From the NCBI RefSeq assembly GCF_001578185.1, contig NZ_CP011008.1, forward strand, positions 896,001 through 960,000: DNA of 64,000 bases. Reading direction: 5' to 3'. This DNA is from Peribacillus simplex. Lineage in GTDB: Bacteria; Bacillota; Bacilli; Bacillales; DSM-1321. The notes beneath the pieces were generated by a model that made no database searches, had not been told where the DNA came from, and saw only the letters and a list, made by a program, of their open reading frames with translations. This document shows positions 18,018 through 25,842 of the stretch, piece by piece. Each line of letters starts with the position of its first letter. Within the stretch, counting starts at the first letter, position 1. The position numbers and the translations under genes were made by a program.

Positions 18018-19007
18018 ATGTCCGATTCTAAAAAAACAGCACCTTCACTTTATATCAGGGTCGATATACCGGAGAAATACATCAATGAGTTTAAGGAGAT
18101 TTGTTCTGAAGTTGTTATCGAACCATGGGAATTCGGCGAAACTGAACCGCAGCCAACAGTAGATCTATCAAAGTTTGATATCCTTTATACGCTGGGACTT
18201 CATGATAATCTTAGCATTTTAAAAAAAGCTCCAAAAATTAAATGGGTACATTCAGACAGTGCGGGAGTGGAGGCCATGCTGAATGAAGACATCAAAAAAA
18301 GCGATGTCATCATCACTAATGTCAAAGGCTGCTCATCTGTCCCGATAGCCGAGCATACAATTGCGATGCTATCTTCGTTAGCAAGGGGTGTGCCGACAAT
18401 GATCAGAAATCAAATAAAAAAAAATTGGGTTGAAATCCCTGTGAAAGACCTTGAGAATTCAACAGTCGGGATAATTGGGTATGGTGATATTGGCTTTGAG
18501 ATAGCAAAGAGATGTAAAGGACTAGGAATGACCGTTATTGGCTGCCGCAGAAATCCCGCCCAGAGGAAGGAAGAATATGAACCTGCTGATTTGATAATGG
18601 GGATGGATCAAGTGGATGAGGTCCTTTCTAGGTCCGATTTTGTAGTCTTGGCACTCCCGTTTACGAAAGATACTTCTTATTTTTTAAATGAAGAACGCAT
18701 AAATAAAATGAAAAAAGGCAGCCATTTAATTAATGTCGGCCGTGGTAATACGATTGTGGATGAAGATTTAATTGAATCATTGAAAAATGGGCACATAGCA
18801 GGAGCGGCGCTCGATGTGTTTGAAGTAGAACCTTTACCTGAGGATCACCCTTTCTGGCAGCTGGAAAATGTCATGGTATCCCCACATAATGCTTACAACT
18901 CTGCCAAACATCTAGATCGTGTAATGGAGTTATTCCTGAAAAATTTAAAGCTGTTTTCTGACGGTAAGCCGCTCAAGAACGTTGTGGAAAAAGGAATGGG
19001 CTATTAA
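18018..19007 (+). CDS. D-2-hydroxyacid dehydrogenase (NAD-dependent)
   Basis: 329-residue D-isomer-specific 2-hydroxyacid dehydrogenase. The Rossmann motif is VGIIGYGDIGFEIAKR; catalytic residues are Arg in INVGRGNTI, Glu in DVFEVEPLPEDHPFW and His in SPHNAYNS. GAGGAGG precedes the ATG. Last gene of the sigma-54 operon; a terminator follows about 80 bases later. It likely interconverts a 2-oxo acid and a D-2-hydroxy acid arising from the imported substrate. Confidence 0.9.
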   Translation: MSDSKKTAPSLYIRVDIPEKYINEFKEICSEVVIEPWEFGETEPQPTVDLSKFDILYTLGLHDNLSILKKAPKIKWVHSDSAGVEAMLNEDIKKSDVIITNVKGCSSVPIAEHTIAMLSSLARGVPTMIRNQIKKNWVEIPVKDLENSTVGIIGYGDIGFEIAKRCKGLGMTVIGCRRNPAQRKEEYEPADLIMGMDQVDEVLSRSDFVVLALPFTKDTSYFLNEERINKMKKGSHLINVGRGNTIVDEDLIESLKNGHIAGAALDVFEVEPLPEDHPFWQLENVMVSPHNAYNSAKHLDRVMELFLKNLKLFSDGKPLKNVVEKGMGY

Positions 19008-19084
19008 CAGGACTGGGTTATGAAAAAGAAGCTCTCAACGAATGGGAACTTTCAAACTTTCAATGATATGAATGGAGTGGGAGG

Positions 19085-19114
19085 GCAGACCTTGATTGGG
19101 GTTTGCTTTTTTTT
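19085..19114 (+). terminator. Terminator of the ureohydrolase operon
   Basis: GCAGACC / GGTTTGC stem followed by eight T. Confidence 0.8.
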
Positions 19115-19196
19115 GAATAAAAGGTGCTGCCTTCATGTTTTTCTTGTATAGGACAATCTCTGATCAGGAAAAGCTGGATGTAAGGAGGCGGTGTGA

Positions 19197-19289
19197 ATGG
19201 GTACTTTCGAAGTTATTTCCCTAATGCTAAGCTTTGGCATGTTTGTAATTGCTATTCTTGGTTTCAAAAATCATGACAGGAATCCTTGA
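19197..19289 (+). CDS. Holin-like toxin peptide (30 aa), possible type I toxin
   Basis: A 30-codon gene behind a strong AAGGAGG: MGTFEVISLMLSFGMFVIAI, then LGFKNHDRNP. This is the pattern of the small 'putative holin-like toxin' family of Firmicutes: a short MxTFE start, one membrane helix and a charged tail, similar in build to TxpA/Bsr-type peptides. The terminator at 19394-19421 would end its mRNA. An antisense antitoxin RNA would be expected but cannot be demonstrated by eye. Confidence 0.72.
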   Translation: MGTFEVISLMLSFGMFVIAILGFKNHDRNP

Positions 19290-19393
19290 AGGTAACGATA
19301 TGTTTATGATAAGCCAGGCCGCTGTGTTTGATAATGGAAGCGTTTTAAAAATACCGGGATTTAATAGAAGGTAAGATTTCCTCGAACTTGCAG

Positions 19394-19421
19394 AGAACAC
19401 CGAGTATTAGGTGTTCTTTTT
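19394..19421 (+). terminator. Terminator downstream of the holin-like peptide
   Basis: AGAACACC / GGTGTTCT stem followed by TTTTT. Confidence 0.8.
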
Positions 19422-19482
19422 GTTGTATAAGTATTTCACATGAGTTCATAAGCAAATCCCATCCATTCATTGGCAGTCATCT

Positions 19483-19530
19483 TTGACAAAACAATAATAT
19501 ACAAGTATAGTCCTAATGGACCGGTTGATA
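19483..19530 (+). promoter_or_regulatory. Sigma-A promoter and operator of the lmrA-like gene
   Basis: TTGACA (19483-19488), 17-base spacer, TATAGT (19506-19511). Overlapping and following the -10 is AGTCCTAATGGACCGGT, with a GTCC-TAAT-GGAC dyad, reminiscent of the boxes bound by LmrA/YxaF-type repressors. Autorepression by the downstream TetR protein is likely. Confidence 0.7.
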
Positions 19531-19553
19531 TAATTCGAAGGAGTGATCCAGCT

Positions 19554-20126
19554 ATGGCAGACAAACGAAACTCAAAAGACATTCTTATTGAAGCTGCTTC
19601 CCGACTTTTTCGCATACGTGGATATTATGGTGTAGGACTTAAGGATATTATTGAGGAAAGTGGTATCCCAAAAGGTTCGCTGTATCATTATTTTCCGAAA
19701 GGCAAAGAAGAATTGGCGATAGAGGCGATTATTCATACAAAAGAATTCGTGATAGATGAAATTCAACGGGGATTTGATGAAATCGAAGACCCTATTAAAG
19801 CGATTCAGGCTCATATTTTTCAATTATCCGAGGTTTTTGGTGAAAGTGAAAATCTATTAGGACTGCCAATCGGGACGATAGCGGCGGAAACATATACGAC
19901 GAGTGAGCCGATAAGAACGGCCTGCCAACAAGCGATAGAAGATTGGCAATCCATATATGTGAAGAAATTACTCGAGGCGAAATTCAGTGAGAAACGGGCA
20001 AAGGAATTGAGTATCGTAATTAATGCTTTAATTGAGGGCGGTATCCTTTTATCCTTAACGGCGAAAAACGGGAAACCTCTCCAAGCCATTGCGGAACAGA
20101 TACCATTATTGTTGATAAATAAATAA
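19554..20126 (+). CDS. lmrA: TetR-family repressor, LmrA/YxaF-like
   Basis: 190-residue TetR/AcrR repressor. N-terminal HTH about residues 5-50 (DILIEAASRLFRIRGY, GLKDIIEESGIPKGSLYHYF) and a C-terminal ligand domain resembling LmrA/YxaF (LLGLPIGTIAAETYTTSEPI). ATG 19554 follows GAAGGAG; the longer frame would begin inside the promoter. It is followed 61 bases later by an LmrB-like efflux pump, reproducing the lmrA-lmrB arrangement known in B. subtilis, where the repressor controls drug efflux. The exact inducer is unknown. Confidence 0.82.
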   Translation: MADKRNSKDILIEAASRLFRIRGYYGVGLKDIIEESGIPKGSLYHYFPKGKEELAIEAIIHTKEFVIDEIQRGFDEIEDPIKAIQAHIFQLSEVFGESENLLGLPIGTIAAETYTTSEPIRTACQQAIEDWQSIYVKKLLEAKFSEKRAKELSIVINALIEGGILLSLTAKNGKPLQAIAEQIPLLLINK

Positions 20127-20187
20127 GTCATAAGGAAAAATTATTTTATGCTTACATCGAACAATCAGTAATTGGAGGAATCATTTT

Positions 20188-21615
20188 ATGTCTATAGATG
20201 CAACACAGCAACAAAACCAAGTCATTAGAACTACCCCCATTTTAATTGCATTTTTAATTGCAGGGTTCATTGGGTTATTCAGTGAGACGGCTTTAAACAT
20301 GGCGCTGGGGGATTTAATCCAGGAATTCAATGTCAGTCCTTCCACCGTGCAATGGCTGACAACGGGCTATTTATTAACATTGGGGATATTGGTCCCCGTT
20401 TCGGGACTCCTGATTCAGTGGTTCAATACCCGTCAATTATTCATTGCATCAATGGTGTTCTCCATCATTGGGACGCTCATTGCAGCAATTGCACCTGGGT
20501 TCGGCATCTTGATGCTAGCTCGAGTCATCCAGGCAATCGGAACAGGTCTTTTATTGCCTCTTATGTTCAATACCATCTTATTGATTTTCCCGATCCATAA
20601 AAGGGGAGCGACGATGGGATTGATGGGGCTGGTGATCATGTTTGCCCCAGCCATCGGACCGACAGTTTCAGGTTTGATTATTGAAAATTTGAAGTGGAAT
20701 TACATTTTTTGGGTGTCTTTGCCATTCTTTGTGATTGCTTTACTATTCGGTCTCAAGTATATGCAAAACGTTTCAACAATCACCAAACCTAAAATCGATG
20801 TACCATCCATTATTTTATCGACCATTGGTTTTGGAGGAATTGTTTATGGCTTTAGTATTGTTGGGGAACATGGATGGAGTAATGCGATAGTTCTATCCTC
20901 GCTCATTGTCGGCCTTATAGCGCTATTCCTGTTTGCTGTAAGGCAATTCAATATGGATAAACCGATGATTGACTTGCGCGTTTTTAAATATCCCATGTTC
21001 ACTTTAGGGTTAATAACCGTCTTCATCACCTTCATGATCATCATGTCATCCATGATCCTCTTACCGCTATACCTGCAAACCGGGCTGGCATTAGCTGCGT
21101 TTTCAGCTGGTCTGGTACTTTTACCGGGTGGAGTGCTTAATGGTATCATGTCTCCGGTTACTGGACGCATATTTGATAAGTTCGGACCAAGAGGACTAGT
21201 GATTCCAGGCTTTATTATCATGATTGTCATGTTATGGACTTTGACGAACGTAACGACTGAAACATCTATCATTATGGTAATCATCATGCATACTCTCCTT
21301 ATGATTGGTGTTTCGATGGTCATGATGCCTGCCCAGACAAATGGGCTGAATCAACTGCCGAAAAATCTTTATCCGGATGGAACGGCTCTTATGAATACAT
21401 TGCAACAAGTATCGGGAGCCATAGGGACAACCGTTGCCATTACCATCATGTCAGCATCCCAAAAAAATTATATGGCAAATGCAAAAGATCCGTTCGATCC
21501 ATCAGCCATTAGCGGTTCATTGACTGCAGGCGTTCAAGATGCCTTCATTTTCGGTCTAGTCCTTGCAATCATTGGTTTGATCGTATCGTTTTTTATCAGA
21601 ACAGCACGTGACTAA
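20188..21615 (+). CDS. lmrB: MFS multidrug efflux transporter, LmrB-like (DHA2 family)
   Basis: 475 residues, 14 predicted membrane segments, DHA2/EmrB-QacA family. It has the antiporter motif C in TM5 (MFAPAIGPTVSGLI) and LARVIQAIGTGLLLPL in TM4. GGAGGAATC precedes the ATG. Pairing with an LmrA-like repressor suggests export of lincosamide-like or puromycin-like compounds, as for B. subtilis LmrB; specificity is inferred from context. Confidence 0.85.
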   Translation: MSIDATQQQNQVIRTTPILIAFLIAGFIGLFSETALNMALGDLIQEFNVSPSTVQWLTTGYLLTLGILVPVSGLLIQWFNTRQLFIASMVFSIIGTLIAAIAPGFGILMLARVIQAIGTGLLLPLMFNTILLIFPIHKRGATMGLMGLVIMFAPAIGPTVSGLIIENLKWNYIFWVSLPFFVIALLFGLKYMQNVSTITKPKIDVPSIILSTIGFGGIVYGFSIVGEHGWSNAIVLSSLIVGLIALFLFAVRQFNMDKPMIDLRVFKYPMFTLGLITVFITFMIIMSSMILLPLYLQTGLALAAFSAGLVLLPGGVLNGIMSPVTGRIFDKFGPRGLVIPGFIIMIVMLWTLTNVTTETSIIMVIIMHTLLMIGVSMVMMPAQTNGLNQLPKNLYPDGTALMNTLQQVSGAIGTTVAITIMSASQKNYMANAKDPFDPSAISGSLTAGVQDAFIFGLVLAIIGLIVSFFIRTARD

Positions 21616-21638
21616 AAAGGTATGAAAAAAGATCCATC

Positions 21639-21677
21639 AGCCAGCAGGGAAAAGGTTTTCTCTGACTGGCTTTTTTG
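21639..21677 (+). terminator. Terminator of lmrA-lmrB
   Basis: AGCCAG...CTGGCT stem with inner CAGGGA/TCTCTG pairing, followed by TTTTTT. Confidence 0.75.
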
Positions 21678-21793
21678 TTTGGAAAAAAGTAATTTAGAAC
21701 CATCCACTTATTGGTAATGAATAAGTGCTTTTTTATTGGTCTATAATACCATTTTTATCAAATGGTTTTAAATTTAGAGTGAATTATTTGAAA

Positions 21794-21862
21794 ATTAACC
21801 ACTTATCGGATAATCTTACACAATGATAGTTACTAAAAGTTAGCTCAGGTAAAGTGGTTAAC
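21794..21862 (+). promoter_or_regulatory. Spaced inverted repeat ahead of the Old Yellow Enzyme gene
   Basis: TTAACCACTT (21794-21803) and AAGTGGTTAA (21853-21862) are perfect inverted repeats separated by 49 bases, ending about 14 bases before the start codon. They could be operator half-sites or a leader stem. The enzyme family is often electrophile-induced. Confidence 0.35.
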
Positions 21863-21875
21863 AGGAGGAATTCAA

Positions 21876-22928
21876 ATGAAAAAAATAACTAAACTGTTTG
21901 AACCTGTAACAATAGGTGCATGGAACTTAAAAACAAGAACGGCAATGGCTCCTATGACACGGTCATTTGCCGATAACGAAACTGGTGTTGTGAATGACCT
22001 GACCGTAGAATACTACCGAAAACGGGCTCAAGATGGAGTCGGGCTCATCATTACAGAAGGTGTCGTGATTTCACCAAGAGCAAAGGGTAATCCTGGGGTG
22101 CCCGGGATTTATACTCAAGAGCAAATCAATGGGTGGAAAAAAGTAACGGAAGCTGTACACGGTGAAGGCGGAACGATCATTGCGCAAATCTGGCATGTTG
22201 GCCGGGCAAGCCATCATGAAATTGCAGGAGGACCTCCGCAGGCCCCTTCTCCTATCGCTGCTGAAGGAAAGGTTTCAAGATTCGGAAAACCTTTTGATAT
22301 TCCTGAAGAAATGACAGAGACGGATATTGCAGAAGTAGTGAACCAATATAAACAAGCTGCAAAGAATGCGATGGATGCTGGCTTTGACGGCGTTGAAATT
22401 CATGGTGCACATGGCTACTTAATAGACCAGTTCAATTCTGACACTTCCAATAAAAGGGCGGATCGGTACGGCGGTGATTTGAAACAGCGTCTGACATTTA
22501 TGAAGGAAGTGCTAAAAGCTGTTATTGATACGGTTGGAGTGGAACGTACCCTTATTCGTTTCTCGGCTTTGAAAATTGACCAGCCGTCTTACATGTGGGA
22601 AGACCCTGAAACAGCGATCCAAACATTTATTGAAGCGTTTAATGAAACAGGAGTCAAAATGATTCACCCGTCCACGATGGAATTTACCAAACCGATTGCA
22701 AGGGGACTGACCATGCATGAATTGGTACGCAGCCACTGGGATGGAATTATAGTTGGTGTGGGAGGGCTTGATCCTGAAACAGCAGAAGCCGCACTGGAAA
22801 AGGGCACAATTGACGTTGCGGCGATTGGACGTCCGCTTATCGCCAACCCGGATTATCTGGCAAGAATTAAGCATGAAGAAAAACTTGTTGATTACGAGGC
22901 AAAGAAACATTTAGGGCAACTTATTTAA
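21876..22928 (+). CDS. Old Yellow Enzyme-family alkene reductase (NADH:flavin oxidoreductase)
   Basis: 350-residue FMN-dependent TIM-barrel reductase. Signature elements: MAPMTRSFAD near the N-terminus, IWHVGRASH, the substrate-binding HGAHGYLIDQF (His/His pair) and RADRYGG. It reduces activated C=C bonds of enals, enones, maleimides or nitrate esters with NAD(P)H. AGGAGG precedes the ATG. It stands alone. Confidence 0.9.
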   Translation: MKKITKLFEPVTIGAWNLKTRTAMAPMTRSFADNETGVVNDLTVEYYRKRAQDGVGLIITEGVVISPRAKGNPGVPGIYTQEQINGWKKVTEAVHGEGGTIIAQIWHVGRASHHEIAGGPPQAPSPIAAEGKVSRFGKPFDIPEEMTETDIAEVVNQYKQAAKNAMDAGFDGVEIHGAHGYLIDQFNSDTSNKRADRYGGDLKQRLTFMKEVLKAVIDTVGVERTLIRFSALKIDQPSYMWEDPETAIQTFIEAFNETGVKMIHPSTMEFTKPIARGLTMHELVRSHWDGIIVGVGGLDPETAEAALEKGTIDVAAIGRPLIANPDYLARIKHEEKLVDYEAKKHLGQLI

Positions 22929-23111
22929 TAGAGAAAAAACATAGTCTTTTTTAAATGTCAGTGTACAAATAACCAATCATTTTATTCTTTCAAATTACTG
23001 ATGCGATTCTTCATTAAGAAGGGTCGCCTTTTCCCTATGGAGCTAAAGGGAAGAAAGAATGATGAAACAACAAATCATTCCCAATACCCAAAGTAGAAAG
23101 CTGGTATATCA

Positions 23112-23642
23112 ATGGAACGTATTATGGTTATAGGAGTATCCGCGGGCGTCGGAAAATCTACTTTTGCAAAAAGACTAGGAGAAAATTTAAATATTGATGT
23201 ACATCATTTGGATACATTCTACTGGAGGCCTGGCTGGGTGGAAGCTCCTTTAGAGGATTTTATTTCTGCTCAGAAGGAAGTATTGAGTGATGACAAGTGG
23301 ATAATAGATGGTAATTATAGTAATTCTTTTGACTTACGTTCTGAGCATGCCGATACGATTATTTATTTAGAACTCCCTCTCCGTGTTTGCCTTTACCGTG
23401 TTGTAAAACGTTGGTTGTCTTATATAGGGAAAACAAGACCTGATATGGGTGAAGGCTGTCAAGAAAAATTAGACTGGCAGTTTGTTAAATTTATAATGAC
23501 CACCTACTTTCCACGTAAGAAAAAAATGAAAAAAAGACTTGCAGATCTTCAAAGAAGTGAGCCTGAAAAGATAATGGTTATTTTAAAAAGCAAGCAGGAA
23601 ATTGAAGAATATTTGTTTAACAGGAAGGATAAGCCGGGGTGA
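23112..23642 (+). CDS. P-loop NTPase, topology-modulation/adenylate-kinase-like
   Basis: 176-residue small P-loop protein. Walker A is GVSAGVGKST; HHLDTFYWRPGW and WIIDGNYS are the hallmark motifs of FlaR-like 'DNA topology modulation protein' kinases, a group distantly related to adenylate kinase. Substrate is not established. The start at 23112 has only a weak ribosome site. Confidence 0.78.
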   Translation: MERIMVIGVSAGVGKSTFAKRLGENLNIDVHHLDTFYWRPGWVEAPLEDFISAQKEVLSDDKWIIDGNYSNSFDLRSEHADTIIYLELPLRVCLYRVVKRWLSYIGKTRPDMGEGCQEKLDWQFVKFIMTTYFPRKKKMKKRLADLQRSEPEKIMVILKSKQEIEEYLFNRKDKPG

Positions 23643-23813
23643 TCAGCAGATGGAATTGGTTCATGGAAGGGCTGTGAAATCAGCTCTTTATCTAATGCAA
23701 TAAAGGGAAAGGCTAGTCAATTTCAGTTATACGAAACTTAAGGGAAATACTTATTAACTTTAAATGTTTGATAATCACTTTAATAATTGGTTCTAAGAGT
23801 TTATCACAGATGC

Positions 23814-23845
23814 AAAAAGCCTTCCTAGTCCTAGGAAGGCTTTAA
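23814..23845. terminator. Perfect 13-bp hairpin, terminator-like
   Basis: AAAGCCTTCCTAG / CTAGGAAGGCTTT with a 2-base loop. The T-run lies on the minus strand side (AAAAA before the left arm), so it could terminate in either direction. It insulates the P-loop gene from the sigma-54 promoter downstream. Confidence 0.7.
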
Positions 23846-23943
23846 GCCTGATGATAAAGGTTTTTTACTATAAATGATAGCAAAAATGGGAATTTCCAAA
23901 GAGTGAAATGTACAAACAAAGCGGTTTTACAGGAGAAAATTAG

Positions 23944-23961
23944 TTGGCATGGTTTTTGCTT
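23944..23961 (+). promoter_or_regulatory. Sigma-54 promoter of the thioredoxin-SQR-persulfide dioxygenase operon
   Basis: TTGGCATGGTTTTTGCTT: GG and GC are ten bases apart. The GTTGGCATGG core and the following ATATAAA are shared with the promoter at 27399-27416, suggesting the same activator drives both. About 195 bases separate it from the thioredoxin-like start. Confidence 0.8.
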
Positions 23962-23982
23962 GATATAAATGATGAGTAAATA

Positions 23983-24141
23983 GAGAAAGTAGGGAGTGAT
24001 GAATCGCCAATTACTAAAGCTTTATTGGAAAGTTTGCTGCAGGAAGTGGATGTATGTATGCTCTGGATTGCAAAAGATATCTTGAAGCAAGAGCGTTCAA
24101 GTAATGAAGACAATCAGTATAGCATTGAGAACAAAATTTAG
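23983..24141 (+). other. Open reading frame without a canonical start ahead of the thioredoxin-like gene
   Basis: Between the sigma-54 promoter and the thioredoxin-like gene, one frame stays open for about 52 codons and looks protein-like: ITKALLESLLQEVDVCMLWI, then AKDILKQERSSNEDN. It ends at 24141, 14 bases before the next ATG and touching its ribosome site, as an upstream operon gene would. No ATG/GTG with a ribosome site opens it; the nearest candidate position is GGG (23992) in front of SDESP. It may be a decayed start or a non-canonical one. Confidence 0.35.
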
Positions 24142-24155
24142 GGAGGATTGTAATT

Positions 24156-24497
24156 ATGAAAGAGATAAAAACAAAGCAAGAGTTTGATGAGGCGATTTTA
24201 TCAACAAAACCAGTTGTTGCCAAATTTTATGTTGAATGGTGCCCAGACTGTCAGAATACCAATTTATTCATGCCAATTGTAGAAGAAGCGTATAAAGAAA
24301 AAATAGATATGATCGCAGTAAATCGAGACCATTTACCGGAATTATTAGAGAAGCTAGATGTGTATGGAATCCCAAGCTTTATTGCTTTTCAAGAAGGGAG
24401 GGAACTTAATCGCTTTGTAAGTAAACTCGGAAAAAGCCAGGAGGAGGTTGAACAGTTTCTCAATCAAATCGTAGTGGAAAGTGGAAAAGTCATTTAA
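24156..24497 (+). CDS. Thioredoxin-family protein (WCPDC active site)
   Basis: 113-residue thioredoxin fold with active site [11 protein letters not shown] (about residues 28-38) and cis-Pro in YGIPSFIAF. The CPDC motif differs from the CGPC of housekeeping thioredoxin, suggesting a specialised role. Strong GGGAGG ribosome site. It shares a sigma-54 promoter with SQR and a persulfide dioxygenase-rhodanese, so reducing protein or low-molecular-weight persulfides is a reasonable role (inference). Confidence 0.85.
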   Translation: MKEIKTKQEFDEAILSTKPVVAKFYVEWCPDCQNTNLFMPIVEEAYKEKIDMIAVNRDHLPELLEKLDVYGIPSFIAFQEGRELNRFVSKLGKSQEEVEQFLNQIVVESGKVI

Positions 24498-24595
24498 TTG
24501 GGCGGACGCCCATCGAAAAAGATTTCGGTGCCGCTTCCAATCTGAAGCGTCAAATTGATAAGCTGCTTTATAAAATTGATATGAGGTGATTAAGA

Positions 24596-25804
24596 ATGGC
24601 AAAGATGAAGAATGAGACACATTATAAAATTATGATTGTAGGAGGCGGCAGTGCCGGAATTACGGTCGCGGCACGTCTCCTGCGTGAATCACGCACTCTG
24701 AGCGGAAACATTGCCATCATTGACCCTGCGACGAAACATTATTATCAACCTTTATGGACGCTTGTAGGAGCAGGCGAAGCTGACAAAACTGTGACACAAA
24801 GGGAGGAGGCATCTGTTATTCCGAAAGGAGCCGTATGGGTACAGGATGCGGTTACCACATTTCAGCCAGATGAAAACGTTGTTTTAACAGCATCCGGAAA
24901 CAAACTGCACTACGAATATTTAGTTGTCGCTGCGGGGATTCAAATTAACTGGCATGAAATCAAGGGGTTAAAAGAGAGTATTGGAAAGAATGGGGTATGT
25001 AGTAATTACTCTTATGATTATGTTGATAGCACTTGGGAGGCGATCCGAAACTTCAAGGGCGGGACTTCCATCTTTACCAATCCGAACACTCCGGTAAAAT
25101 GCGGTGGTGCTCCTCAAAAAATTATGTATTTGGCGGAAGAATATTTCAGAAAATCAGGAGTTCGCCAGCAATCTTCGGTTATTTTTGTTTCAGGCAGCCC
25201 ATCCATATTCAATGTAAAAAAATATGAACAGGCACTAAACAAAATAATTGAACGAAAAGAAATCGCAACATATTTTATGCATCATCTCATTGAAATTGAT
25301 GGTGATAAAAAACGAGCGACATTTGAAAATCTAAATACAAAAGAGCGCGTGAATATGCAATATGACATGATTCATGTGGTACCGCCGATGAGCGCCCCGG
25401 ATTTCATCAAGAATAGTTCCCTTGCTGCTAGTAATGGCTGGCTGGCTGTGGACAAATATACGCTGCAGCATGAACACTTTGACAATATATTCGGCATAGG
25501 GGATTGTACAAACCTGCCTACGTCAAAAACAGGGGCTGCTATTCGCAAACAAGCACCAGTGCTTGTGCAAAATTTACTTCATCGAATGCGTGCCAAACAA
25601 ATGGTTCATAAATATGACGGCTATACATCATGTCCACTTGTTACTGGATACGGGCGGCTTATACTGGCTGAATTCAATTATGATTTACAGCCTCAAGAAA
25701 CCTTTCCAATCGATCAATCCCGTGAGAGGTTCAGTATGTATGTATTGAAGAAAAACTTGCTTCCCGTTATGTATTGGAATGGGATGCTTAAAGGTATGAT
25801 GTAA
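24596..25804 (+). CDS. sqr: Sulfide:quinone oxidoreductase (SQOR/type II-like)
   Basis: 402-residue FAD enzyme that oxidises H2S to persulfide/polysulfide and passes electrons to menaquinone at the membrane. FAD-binding GGGSAGITVAARLL near the N-terminus. Two cysteines sit in the motifs used by SQOR enzymes: Cys169 in VKCGGAPQKIMYLAEEY and Cys346 in YTSCPLVTGYGR. The FGIGDCTNLPTSKTGAAI segment binds FAD. GAGGTGAT precedes the ATG. It is followed 38 bases later by the persulfide dioxygenase gene, its metabolic next step. Confidence 0.93.
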   Translation: MAKMKNETHYKIMIVGGGSAGITVAARLLRESRTLSGNIAIIDPATKHYYQPLWTLVGAGEADKTVTQREEASVIPKGAVWVQDAVTTFQPDENVVLTASGNKLHYEYLVVAAGIQINWHEIKGLKESIGKNGVCSNYSYDYVDSTWEAIRNFKGGTSIFTNPNTPVKCGGAPQKIMYLAEEYFRKSGVRQQSSVIFVSGSPSIFNVKKYEQALNKIIERKEIATYFMHHLIEIDGDKKRATFENLNTKERVNMQYDMIHVVPPMSAPDFIKNSSLAASNGWLAVDKYTLQHEHFDNIFGIGDCTNLPTSKTGAAIRKQAPVLVQNLLHRMRAKQMVHKYDGYTSCPLVTGYGRLILAEFNYDLQPQETFPIDQSRERFSMYVLKKNLLPVMYWNGMLKGMM

Positions 25805-25842
25805 TAGTATTTCTGATATCCATAAAAAAAGGAGGAAGATTT

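Noticed and set aside
20844..21323. 159-codon minus-strand frame inside the lmrB-like gene
   Set aside because: Composition (Met/Ile/Thr/Pro rich) is that of an antisense membrane-protein frame.
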